This document shows, piece by piece, positions 1 to 10,865 of a stretch of 64,000 nucleotides of DNA (positions are counted from its first letter, which is position 1; every line of letters starts with the position of its first letter). The stretch spans positions 131,452 through 195,451 of the forward strand of contig NW_006766903.1 in assembly GCF_000275845.1 (NCBI RefSeq). The letters run 5' to 3'. Source of the DNA: Dichomitus squalens LYAD-421 SS1. Taxonomy: Eukaryota; Basidiomycota; Agaricomycetes; Polyporales; Polyporaceae. The notes below the pieces were generated by a model. It saw nothing but the letters and a program-made list of their open reading frames with translations. It made no database searches and was not told the DNA's origin. Made by a program: the position numbers and the translations under genes.

Positions 1-113
1 GCTATCTGTCCGATGTCTCTGAGTTTCACGCCCTCCCCCACTCACTCTGCAAAGATGTCACATAGGTCATAATACATACATAGAAGCGAGAAATCCTCTC
101 ATCACTACTCAAC

Positions 114-1205
114 CTACTTCACCTTCCACCCCTCAGGCACGGAGATGTTGAAGATCTCAGGTAGAGCGTTCCAGAACTTCGTTCGCTGCTGCATGAGCAG
201 GTAATCTACGCAGCGCAGGCAGCCCGAGCACAGGCTACGCGACCTGAACAACTCGTTTCCGTCCTCCATCAGCAAGCGATCGACTTCGATGTCGCCCACC
301 GCCCCCGCGCAGAACAGTCTGCGCCACAGCGCGAGCAGACTTGCGCACTCCTCCCGGCCGTTGCACCTGTGATCCTTGAACACACGCTCGAGATTGCCGG
401 GACTGGCAGCTTCCTGGACTTGGAGCACCGCCTCCGCGTTCCGCAGCGCGAGCTTGGCCTTGGCCGCAAAGCACCGTCCGAGGTCCTCCGGGCTGAGATA
501 CTCCTTCGTACCGTCCTCGCGCTCGTACCCCTGCGTGATTGTCTCACCAAGCTTGCAGCACTCGAGGAGCGCGAGCGGTAGGAGGTCGTCGCTCTCCGTG
601 AGGCGCGCGAGGTTGACGGCCACGATTGCGGCCTGATTGATGAGGTCCGCCGGCCGCTCCCGCCTGACCGGGGTGGAGTCCGACGTGAGTTGGTTGGGGT
701 AGGCGAGGCGGAGGTGGCGGAGGCCCTCCTCGACGAGCTGCTCGAACTGGTACTTGTGCCCCAGCCGGATCCACGAGAAGACCGCGTGGCAGGAGGGCGC
801 CTGCGCCCGAAGATGCCTGTAGCGGCCGCAGGTATGGAGAGATGAGAGCTTGCATCTGCAGGAGAGTGCGGGAGCGACCTACTCGAGGGACGCCCCTACG
901 GTGAAGACGCGGAGGACATGTCTTAAGTCTTCTGGGGAGTCCGTGAGGTGTATCACAGGAAGGCTTGGGTTGAGAGGGGACGTCGGTAGCTGAGGCGGCT
1001 GCGGCATGGACAGCATGTCATGGAAGACAGGGGAATGCTTCGCAAGGGGACCTCGGTAGACGCGAAATTCGACGTTCTTCGCGATCAGAACAATTGTGCC
1101 GTCTTCATACCAGAACTCGCCATCCTTCGTAAGGGACGCAGGAGGCTCTTCTCTGGCCGTGTTGCGAGGGCGTTTGCTCGGCGGTGCAGAGTCGGCGGTC
1201 TGCAT
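114..1205 (-). CDS. BTB/POZ domain protein, type 1 (intact)
   Basis: Two exons (883-1205 and 114-816) around a 66 nt GTAGGT...CTACAG intron give 341 aa. Exon 1 carries the BTB core: 'FWYEDGTIVLIA', 'FRVYRGPLAKHSPVFHDM' and the 'VIHLTDSPEDLRHVLRV' helix. Exon 2 opens with 'WIRLGHKYQFEQLVEEGL' and continues with 'VAVNLARLTESDDLLPLAL', the back half of the agaricomycete BTB family. A C-terminal Cys cluster ('CSGCLRCV') and a 'W..LPEIF' motif follow. I chose the ATG at 1205, not the in-frame one at 1232, because the neighbouring paralogue shares the 'MQTA' N-terminus. An N-terminal 'SKRPR' basic patch could be a nuclear signal. The total length is the same as the paralogue at 7.5-8.6 kb. BTB domains mediate dimerisation and often cullin-3 binding. 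No partner domain (Kelch, zinc finger) is visible, so the role is unknown. Confidence 0.9.
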
Positions 1206-1358
1206 AATGTAGCCGGGACAAGCCTGAGACATCTATCACAAATTCATAAACGATTCATGTTCTATATATGAATGACCCCCACTCACGTGCTGTGCGACCA
1301 ATCGCATGTTCTGTGACTCAGCTCAGGCACCGGTGAGTTGGAGATACGCCCCAATCGG

Positions 1359-2245
1359 TTACGCATCAAATTTGCGATAGATAGAGCCCCTAATCCACCT
1401 CGCGAAATGCAGGAAGCAACGCCCGAGGTCATCTGCGCTCAGGTATTCCACCGTGCCGTCTTCGTGTACAAGGCCCTGAGTGATGGCTGCGTCGAGCTTG
1501 CAGCATTCGAGGAGTGCGAGCGGGATCAGGTCGTCGCTACCGGTCAAGCGCGCAAGGTTCACGACGCCAATGGCAAATTTCCCGATGATGCTCTTAGGCC
1601 GGTCCTCATCGATGAGGACCTGCTTATTGTAAGGCCCGTAAGGGGGATGGAAGCGCCGCAGGTATGCAAGGCCGTCTTCGACGAGCTTGTCAATTTTGTA
1701 CTTGTGTCCCAGGCGGATCCACGCTGACAGTGCATGAAAGGAGGGATTGGGCTCCGCGAGAGGCCTGTAGAAGGTGGTGTCAGTATACCTTCTCAGTAAT
1801 GTAAGGATGCGCGAGAGGCTCACACAACTACCCTTCTGGTAGCCACGATACGTAGCATGTGTCTGACATCTTCGGGCGAATCGGAGAGGCGCACTACAGG
1901 GCAGTCCGCGTCCCGATCAACTAGCACGGGAGATGACGGAGAAGACCGCCCATCCCTCGGCTGTGTAGTAACGGATTGTATGTCGTGGAAGACAGGGGAG
2001 TGCTTGACAAGGGGACCGCGATACACGCGAAACTCGACATTGCGGACAACAAGGATGATCGTACCATCCTCATACCAAAATTCAGAGTTCTTCATGAGGG
2101 ACTGTGAGGACTCTGCGTCTCCGCTGGAGGTATGACGATGTTTGGAGGGAGAGATCGCGTTGATCCCCGTGATCGGCTCGGATTCCTCTTATGCTGACGA
2201 AGTCCGAGGGCGTTTGGTCGGAGGGACGCGGTTGGCTGTTTGCAT
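1359..2245 (-). CDS. BTB/POZ protein, truncated paralogue (possible pseudogene)
   Basis: This is a close relative of the gene at 114-1205 and shares its 'MQTA...KRPRT' start, the 'FWYEDGTIILVV' core and 'WIRLGHKYKIDKLVEDGL'. Exons are 1824-2123 and 1359-1764 around a 59 nt GTGAGC...CTACAG intron. Between the 'KRPRTSS' start exon (2199-2245) and the BTB core lies an in-frame TAA. A 75 nt GTCAGC...CTCCAG intron (2124-2198) would remove it and keep frame, giving about 250 aa. If that intron is not used, only a Met just before the core is available. The C-terminus stops right after 'DDLGRCF' and lacks roughly the last 90 residues of the family, including the Cys cluster. It is either a shortened functional protein or an early pseudogene. 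Confidence 0.6.
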
Positions 2246-2689
2246 GATGATGGCGGGGAAACGCAGGAGTACACTATGTAAGTACGACCGTCGTGGCGCT
2301 GTCGGTGCAAGACCAAGAAGCATAGTCACGTGTGTAAGCGGTGTGCAAGCGCTTATCCCTGCATTCGCTCGCACGGCTTGTCGTTAGCCAGAGCTCTGTA
2401 CGCCTGCCAGTGTGCTTCGCTCGTTCTGTCTGCTGCCACTAGTGCAACGACTTCCATCCTGCTTGTGCAGGGTCTTCGTACATCATTGTGTTGCGGCCTT
2501 AGCGGTCACAGCTAGAAAACACTTCGATTTCTTTAACAATGGTGCAGGCCACTCAACAATACGTGATGACGCAGGGTGAAGAAGGGCCATATTGCCTTCT
2601 ATGCAGGTAAGTCATGATATCAGGGGACCTCTTCCACTTCACGCTTCCGCACACACTCGGGATGCCTTGCCCTGCTTCGACCCGGTATG

Positions 2690-2872
2690 GAGGTCTTCGA
2701 ACAGTCGACTATGTCGAGGTTGTAGTCCTTCGGTCGGTCCTCTTCTAACGGCATGGAGTCCTTGTAGACATCGCTGTAGAGAGGATTCAAGCTCGTGAGG
2801 CAGGTTGGGTAGGCGCCTCGGAGGTTGCGGAGACCCTCCTCGACGAGCAGCTCAAATTGGTACTTGTGGATT
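2690..2872 (-). pseudogene. BTB type 1 relic (exon 2 fragment)
   Basis: Read on the minus strand, this stretch encodes 'HKYQFELLVEEGLRNLRGAYP' followed by a 'PLEEDRP' segment. It aligns with the start of exon 2 in the two BTB genes to its left ('HKYQFEQLVEEGLRHLRLAYP' and 'DEDRP'). No upstream BTB core and no downstream half remain. It is the remnant of a third tandem copy. The rest of 2246-3440 shows no gene I can support. Confidence 0.75.
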
Positions 2873-3455
2873 AGAGGGACGATTCATGGTATACAGAAGT
2901 CTGATACACTCTCTTGTCAGGGACCAATAGAACGGCTTATAAATGTCATGCCAAGGCTGCTTCACTGACCCATGATGGGCATCTCATCGCGAATAGCGCA
3001 GCGAATCTGGTCGCAATGACCTGCACAAATGAACTACACATGCCAGATATGTAACAGGGATGACCTGATCAGCTGCAGACCGTGTTCACAGTTCCCGTCA
3101 TGGTTGGGGTAAGGTATTCGGTTTTCGATCGCCGGCTGCAGGCATTTTGCTAGAAGCGCTTCGTAACACAAGCATCTCCACAGAGAAACCGCGGTAGGAC
3201 ACACTCTGGGGTGAGTGCATGCATTCTGATTGGCATACAGACTGCTTGACAGTGCTTCCAGGACTGAACAGAGGATTGGAAGAGCTAGAAATGGCTGCCG
3301 CGTCAGGCCAACGACAGAACTCTGTTAGTGCTTACCGGTTCGCGTGGTTGAATGTCCCAGACTATGGCAAATGATCCCATGCTATCTCCTTCCCCCTTAC
3401 CGCCTCGACCAATCGCATCCAGGCTCCCATCCTGTGTCGGTTTGGGCGGTGACGA

Positions 3456-3461
3456 TATAAA
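3456..3461 (+). promoter_or_regulatory. TATA-like box upstream of the MFS gene
   Basis: A TATAAA hexamer lies 247 bp upstream of the MFS start codon, followed by a pyrimidine-rich leader around 3525-3600. The position suits a basidiomycete core promoter, but this is a motif match only. Confidence 0.35.
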
Positions 3462-3707
3462 GGCGGTGGCGGGGGTTAGAGTTGACGAGCGACGGTATAA
3501 TTGAAACCCCACCATCTGTCAACAGATCGGCCAAGACTTTGACTCGGACGCCCTCCCCAACGTTCTCTATCTCTTCTCTCCTCGATAGATTTCGTTCTGC
3601 ACCGCTCCACGCCTCTGGTCCTAACTTTTGTGAGAGAACTGAGATTTTCTCGTTTGATTCTCAACTGTCCATCATAATCCGTCGAACTAATTTAGCAGCT
3701 AGACATC

Positions 3708-6497
3708 ATGTCTTTGCTCGAGACGAAATCCGCGGACCTGGGGAGCAAGGACGAGGCCAGCACCAAGCTTTCCGTCGTAGGCAATGGCGCGAATGACGAC
3801 ATGTTCGAAGAGGGATCGGTGGATCCAGTGTACCAGGCGAGGGCACGCGTGTTGAACGCAGCACTGCAGGAGATCGGGATGGGGAAATACCAGGTGAGCG
3901 GTTGTCAGCGCGAATGCGGAAGGTGGATGGTCCCGACACGGAAATTTCGCACTCAGTGGTGGCTGTTCGTCGTCGCGGGCTTTGGCTTGCTCGCGTGCGT
4001 AATTCCATGACGGCTTGCGTTGCTGAGTGTACTGACAGGTTGACCTATCCTGCCGATAGTGACAGCTGTTGGTCACTAATCGGAGGACTTATCCTGAGCC
4101 CGGTGGTGAACGAGTTCCAATTCAACACGCCTTTCCTTGCGTTGGCGCAGAACATCGGTGTTTTGGTGGGGGCTTCCTTCTGGGGCTTCAGCTACGACAT
4201 CTGGGGTAGAAGGTGCGCTGATTTATTCTCTGCAGGAGAAGGTCCGCCGCGTTCAATGTGGTGGAGATGCCTGGCTCGTCTGATCGCGTCTCCCCACATG
4301 GATCTGTTGAAGCTGCAACGGGCCGCTACGTGGCGCGCGCGTCTCATGTTTTGTGAAGATGAGCTGACTGACAATACGTGCCATAGATTGCTCTTCAACA
4401 CCACACTCCTTGTGGCTGGTGTATTCGGATTGGCAGCCGGGGGCTCCCCTAACCTCATCACTCTGGCCTCCCTCCTAGCCGTCACGGGACTGGGCGTCGG
4501 GGGCAATAACGCCATAGATCTCGCAATGTTTCTCGACTTCGTTCCCGGCACACACCAGTACCTGCTCACCGTCATGTCCATATGGTGGTCGATGGGTCAG
4601 CTGGTATCTGCATTGGTGAGTACGATGTTCACAGATGCGCGGAACACGGTTGGGTCAGGCGGGGCTCTTTCATTCGCGCTTGTCATTGTGCAGTCGTGAC
4701 GATGGGCTAGGCCTTGCGGTCGCTAGTGGAGACTATTGGACCTATATGCCGATCAGTCGTGCCCATTCAACGAAGCTATCGTGGCTCATCTTCTTGAGTT
4801 TCGTGGCCCTTCCCCGCAGGCCTCAGTAGTACATGGAGGTCAGCCATAAAGAGCCCATGGCCTCCGCTGTGGCGAGGCCGTTTGCAGCCACACCTGCGCA
4901 GGTCAAATAACCTCCCTCTGATTGCGTCAACGTCGCCCTGGCCACGCCCTCCCTGCACGCCCATACATGCTATCTAACGCTGACCGCTTGTGGGCACTCA
5001 TCCTAGATCGCCTGGCCACTGATCTCCAGCTTCTCCTGCCCTCAAGGCTCCACGACCTGCACGCGCGCCGACGACATGGGCTGGCGCTACCTCCTCTTCG
5101 CGTTCGGGGGGACGGCCCTCCTATTTTGGGCGATCCGCTTCTTCGTCTTCCCGCTCGAAGAGTCCCCGCGCTTCCTCATCGGACTCGGCCGAGACGCGGA
5201 GGCAGTTGCGGTCGTGCAGCGGATCGCAGCTTTCAATGGCCGCGGGTGCCGCCTCACCGTCGACGAGCTGACCCGCGCTGGCGAAGCCGCTGCTGCGTCT
5301 CCGCAGGCGAAAAGCACCAAAAGCGGAAGCAAGCGCCAGGTGTCGAGCAAGAGCTCGGTCTTCACTACTAAGCACTTCAAGAGCCTGTTCGAGACACCCA
5401 AGCTGGCATGGTCGACGAGTCTGCAGATCGCTGTGTGGAGTTAGTATGCTGCTCCGTGCGTGGTGTGCGTGTCCTGTGTCGGGTGCTGACCTCGGGCTCT
5501 CCAGGTATCGTCGGTCTCTCTTCAACGCTGTACAACGGTTTCCTGCCCTTCCTGTGAGTCTTCGTTGCCTCGCAAGATCCTGTGGCAGCTCCAGTTCTTC
5601 TGAGCGCGGCTCTGCACGCAGTCTGGCGAGCCGTGGCGCACAGTTCGGCGACAGCTCGTATTACATCACCTACCGCAACGTCAGTCGTGCTCCCCCGTCA
5701 TATATTCACCTGTGCATCTCACTCACGCTCTCCGTATCTTCGTGCCGTCCGCAAACAGCAAGTCATCTTGGGGGTCATCGGCGTCCCGGGGGCCTTACTC
5801 GCTGGGTGGGCGGTCGAACAGCCGTACATGGGGCGCAAGGGCACCCTTGCACTTAGCGCGGGTGAGCATTTCAGCGTTCCCCACGCGCATTTGCATTCTC
5901 CAACGACCCCCTGCTGAATATAGGGCTCACGGGCGTGTTTCTTTTCGCGTCGACCACCGCCAGGAGCTCCGATGCGCTCCTAGGGTGGAACTGCGGGTAC
6001 ACCTTCAACAACAATGTGAGCGTGGCTTTCGCTTCCACTTCGACTTCCACGAGCCCTCCTCGTGCGAAGGGTATGCGAACGCCACCGGCACATATGTGAC
6101 GCGGCCTGTACGAGGCGGACCACGGATTCGAGCAACAGGCTGCTGACCTTGTCGCTGCGCCCGGCCGCAGATCATGTCCAGCGTACTCTACGCTATCTCC
6201 CCCGAGCTCTTCCCCGCCAAGGACCGCGGCGCGGGCATCGCACTGGTAGCCACCGCGACAAATGTCTTCGGTGTCTTGGTGAGTCTCGGAAGCGGCGTAC
6301 GCTTACAGCCCGATGCATGCCAGGCTAACGATGCATTCCGTGGGGTGCCTTTTTGTCTCTCCTAGGGTCCCGTCATCGCGCTCTACGCGAACCTCGAGAC
6401 GGCCGTCCCGGTGTACATCTCTGGGGGGCTCATTATCGGAAGCGGAGTCCTTACGCTGCTCCTCCCGTACGAGCCTCGAGGCAAGGCGTCGATTTGA
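3708..6497 (+). CDS. MFS transporter, SV2-like sugar porter family
   Basis: Eleven exons (3708-3893, 3957-3994, 4060-4212, 4387-4615, 5007-5439, 5505-5553, 5622-5679, 5759-5861, 5924-6015, 6171-6278, 6366-6497) join in frame to 526 aa. The protein begins with a cytosolic tail ('VYQARARVLNAALQEIGMGKY') and then about 12 membrane segments. Family marks are the TM2-TM3 loop 'GFSYDIWGRR', its half-repeat 'EQPYMGRKG' in the second half, and 'PLEESPRFL' after TM6. A long hydrophilic central loop (Ala/Ser/Lys rich) separates the two halves. The tail and loop resemble fungal SV2/PHS-like major facilitators. The substrate is likely a sugar or organic anion but cannot be read from sequence. Every splice site is GT-AG and every phase closes, so the gene looks functional. 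Introns 3, 4 and 9 (174, 391 and 155 nt) are much longer than the rest. Confidence 0.93.
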
Positions 6498-7474
6498 TGT
6501 CGCCCCCGCAGAAGCGAAATATAGCATAGACGTACATATGTCTTCAACAGACCACGGGTTGGTGTGAGTGGAAGAGGTAAGATGTGGACTTCTTGTGTAT
6601 ATTATGCGAACAGACACCTTAGGCTTGGGAATGTAAACAATAGAATCGCTGTAGCCCTCGATGTCTCTGTTTTGTATTGATAATTTATGCTTTTCAGATC
6701 CATGACACGCGTTAGAATCGAGCAACAAGGATGTTCGTACGACTGTCTCCATACTACAACTCGGAATCTTTCGCGAGAGACACCTGCAAGATTCTGAAAG
6801 AACGGATGGAGGCGTTCGGTGGAAAATTACTTTTTTCTCTGTAAGATGCTCAGATCTCGACGTCCGACTGCAGACGTACGTGGGCGGTAGTCTCTTGCGA
6901 CGAGTACGAATATGACGCCCAATCGGCAGTCCTGTCGGCCAAAAGGTCCGAGAATCTCCTTATGGATACTAGTCCCGTATTGCATCTTGGGCGGGATCTG
7001 TAACAAAGTTTGTCTCGTCTGCCGTCGACGGAACCTTGCTCGCCTATCAGCCGTGCTTGACGCTTGACGAAGACCTTTCATGGCTATACAACGGACTATG
7101 GCCCTACCCGCTCCTGTGCTCACATTGTGAGAGGAAGGTTGAGGACAAGGCGGGCCATTTTGGACGACGTCCAGCTAACGGAGCTGTCCGCCGAGACCGC
7201 TATTTAGGGCGATGTGCAATACTCTGCATGCTGGTGAACAACTTGAAGTATTCATAGTTTGCCCATAGACTGCGACGAGGCGCTAGCGTGTTCATAGGAG
7301 TACATAGAACTTGAGCATATTCTGCGCTTGCACCTCTATCGACACATTGATGGTGTACGAACTAATTATAGATGGAGCAAACTTTCACATAGTACAGGTT
7401 GCGAGTATTATACATCATTTCAGATTGCAATCATACAATTTCGTGACACTGAGAACCATAGACAGAGCATCTGT
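6498..7474. other. intergenic, nothing recognised
   Basis: This is the space between the convergent MFS and BTB genes. Only short ORFs without a recognisable family were seen. It should contain both 3' untranslated regions. Confidence 0.5.
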
Positions 7475-8556
7475 CTACCGGAAGATCGTAATCTCCTTCC
7501 TCTTCCAGTCATCCACCATGACCCCCATCAGCTCAGGCAGGCGGTTCCATAAGTCCTGCTTCTGGGCATGTTCTCGCATATTGAGAATATGGAGGCAATG
7601 GGGGCAGAAGATTCCGCCTGGTCCATTTGCCGGGGGCCAAGTCCATCCCTCAAACGCGCAGGGATGAATGGCGCAGTCTATTCGCGATACGATCTTGTGT
7701 ATCACGGCCCCTCCTGAGCATCTTTGTTTGCAGTTAGGACTCTGGAATCGCCTGTGTAAACCAACGGCATGCCCAACCCTCTCCTTCGTGAGATTCGCCT
7801 TCCCTTGAATGCATCGCGCGAGGTCAGCGTTCGAGAGCACTTCGGGGGTACCGTCCTCGCGTTGGAAGCCCTCAACCAGCTGCGGACCTTCGAGCGTACA
7901 GCAAGCGTATAGCGCACTGGGGAGGATATCATCGGCGCCTGTTAGGCGAGCGAGATTGACCACTCCTATGGCATGAACAGGACTGAGGGGATGGGTTTTG
8001 CAATGCGTGTGAATGTTGTGCCAGGTGTCATAGTCCGTGGTGTAGTATCTCCGGAGATAGGCAAGCGCTGCATCAACAAGGCGATCGAGCTGATATTTGT
8101 GGCCTAGGCGAATGGAAGCGGATATGGTCTGGTACGAGGGTTGCGTCTCGAGGGAAAACGGGCTGAGTGACAATCAGTATCGATCCAAAAACACGATTAG
8201 TAACAAGAGCAAACTCACTGAGACGAATCGATCCCAGGAATGAGGGCACGAAGGAGCTCACGAACGTCTTCAGGAGAATCAGAGAGATGAACTGTCGGGC
8301 AGGTCGACGGAGTGGACGGGGACTGTTGAGGGAGGGAGAACATGTCTCGGAACACTGGCGAACGATTCGATAGGACCCCCTTGTATACCCTAAACTCGAA
8401 ATTGCCGGCTATCAGAGTGACGTTTCCGTCTTCAAACCAGAATTCTTGGTCGCGCTTCGTCTCTTCCCCTTGCGCCCGGTGGGCCAGTGGGACCGCATCA
8501 TCAGTTGCTGTTGAGTTGACTCGCGCCCTTTTTCTGGAAGGCCCTGCAGCAGACAT
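7475..8556 (-). CDS. BTB/POZ domain protein, type 1 (intact)
   Basis: Exons 8219-8556 and 7475-8162 flank a 56 nt GTGAGT...CTCAG intron and encode 341 aa, the same length as the paralogue at 114-1205. The N-terminus 'SRKRAR' is basic. The BTB core shows 'FWFEDGNVTLIA', 'FRVYKGVLSNRSPVFRDMF' and 'VHLSDSPEDVRELLRAL'. Exon 2 begins 'ASIRLGHKYQLDRLVDAAL' and continues 'AIGVVNLARLTGADDILP'. The C-terminal third has a 'CPHCLHILN' Cys motif and 'WNRLPELMGV'. I chose the ATG at 8556 because the only in-frame codon further out (8568) is TTG. Intact, function unknown. Confidence 0.9.
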
Positions 8557-9041
8557 AGCCAATTTCAATCGTAGTTAACCGCGGTGTGGTGAGTAATGCT
8601 GTCGTAGAGGAGGTTGATGTGGTGGTTCCGGACAGACCTACTAACGCGACGCGGGCGTGGTATCCGAACGTTCGGCTAAGGATCTCGGCCCGTCGCCGGC
8701 CCGGCATTTTCTCTGCCACTCCAGCGGCTACTTCGCTTGGCCAGGTTCTCTCGATCGAGGGCTCAGGCGGAGGTGGACCGACTTGCATACCCATCAAGTT
8801 GTTGCATTGAATGTTGTCTTGACTCGGGTTCGCGTGGCGTCTGGCCACTGGCAACGTGCCTTGACTCTCGGCCGGTCGCACCCGGTCGCTCTCGCTGTTG
8901 GTGGCTAGTTACTATCCTATTCTTTGTACGCTCCATCTCACCTCGTGCTCGTCATCGGACGCTGTTCCGTACACTATTCTCCCGGAGGACAGGTTTTGCA
9001 CTCCATCTGAATTCAGCCTACCTACACTGTTCACAGAAGGG

Positions 9042-10865
9042 TTAGATATGACCAGAGATCTTTACAGGCCGGTAAGGCTCCTCCAGGTACTTGATCTCTT
9101 CATCCGTCAGCTTCACATCCAATGCGCCTATCGATGCATGCCATCAACAGACTGCTCCTTCTCATCGGGCGAGCATCATCAAACGCCAAACTCACCAAGA
9201 ATATCCTCAAGATTCGAGAGACTCGTGGTGCCGATGATGGGCGCCGTCACCCCCTCCTTCGCCAAGCACCAAGCCAGGGAGATCTGCGCCATACTGACAC
9301 CCTTCCTCTCAACGAGTTCCTCGATCCTACACGCTCAGCACTTTAGATGCGACGGGGAGCAGATGCGCATGAATCGCTGCATACCTGCTGGTCAGAGTCG
9401 GCAGGAAGGGCGCATCTTCGTACTGAAAACTGTGTTCCTAAGCGTGAGGTGTGTTATGGGCGGAGTCATGGATACCTTTCGGACTCACTCGTCGCTCTTC
9501 TTGCGAGCTGTTGGTTCCGTATTGTACGGACGGCACAGCAGCCCCCGTCCGAGAGGGGACCAAGGTATGGACCCGACGCCGAACATCTTGCAGGGGAGCG
9601 GCGACTCGTAAGATAATCTTGAAGGATACCGAGGGCCACGAGGAACGTACCTTAAATGTGGGCATCAACTCACGCTCGTCTTCCCGATACATGAGGTTAT
9701 AATGGTTCTGTATCGAGACGAACGGCGTGAGGTTGTGCGTGATCGCATAATCTGTGATGGGCGTTGTGTCAGGTGTGGTAGGACGCGCACCAAGGTAGAT
9801 CTATGGCGTACTCTGCATCGCGTGAACTTGAGAAAACAGTCAGCAGACAGATCATACGGGAAGAGAGCGCCACAACATACACTGATACGCCCAGCATGAG
9901 CTCATACCAATGTATCGTACATATCCTGCCTTCACGACGTCGTGCAGAGCCTGCATCTTTTCGCACATGCCAGTTATGAGCCTGATAGATCGGTTTTGCA
10001 CACTAGGAGAACGCTACTGGCGCACTTACTGTTTCCTCAATCGGCGTCTCGTAGTCGAATCGATGGCCTATACAGAGCGCAACGGTGAAAACGGAGCGAA
10101 TACAGGAGACGCTGGGCACGACTGACATTGCAATAGATCAATATAATCAACCTGAAGACGCTTCAGACTAGCCTGCACGGCATCAAAGATGTGCTGTAGC
10201 AGATGCCAAAAGTAAGCAGGGGGCGGGAAGAGGCTCTCTCGCTCAGGCATGAGCGCACCTTGCGACTGAGGCCCTTCTGGTTGATGATGCCCGCCTCCTC
10301 AGGCTTCGCACTGGGTTCAGTGAAGTCCTTCTTGAAGTCATTTGCGATAGGGCTCCAAAGCTGCGTTGAAATAGTCGGTGACGTGGCGTAGTTGATATCA
10401 CCACGTCGAGGACGTACTTTCGTCATGATCACGAGCTCCTCGCGAGGGAGGTTCAGCTTCCTGATCGCGTTGCCCAGGATGGTCTCCGAGAGTCCATGAG
10501 AGTACAGCTGGACGCAGTATCAGCCACATCCCCTCAACGACGGCAGGCTACGAGGACTTACGTCCGCTGTGTCGAATGTCTGAATCCCGTGATCGTAACT
10601 AGCAGGCCGGAGGTCAGTAAGGCCCGCGTCCAAGTAAGTCCGCAGTATACATGCGCGACTTACGCGAACTTGATATGCTTGATGGCCTCTTCCTCAGGCA
10701 GTACCCAGTCCCGCCATTCCTTCGTGCCGTAGGACATGCAACCGAGAATGATCTTCGACACCTTCAATCCGGAGTTCCCGAGACGGACTGTGAGGTTCTG
10801 ATGAGAAGAGTGAGCTGCATACGCTATGATCGTGGGGGCATACCATACTGCATTCTAGGGGCCAT
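9042..10865 (-). CDS. aldo-keto reductase, aryl-alcohol dehydrogenase-like
   Basis: Fourteen exons from 10844-10865 down to 9042-9127 join in frame to 343 aa, all with GT-AG introns of 54-73 nt. One exon (9812-9826) is only 15 nt and encodes FHAMQ. The (beta/alpha)8-barrel markers are complete: 'VRLGNSGLKVSKIILGCMSYG' at the N-terminus and the tetrad Asp in 'FDTAD', Tyr in 'LYSHGLSET', Lys in 'LVIMTK' and His in 'LLQCHRFD'. 'AGYVRYIGMSS' and 'SIQNHYNLMYRE' follow, with the cofactor segment 'APIIGTTSLSNLEDIL' near the C-terminus. The family reduces aldehydes and ketones with NADPH. In white-rot fungi, close relatives act on aryl aldehydes from lignin. Substrate assignment here is inference. 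No lesion seen. Confidence 0.93.
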
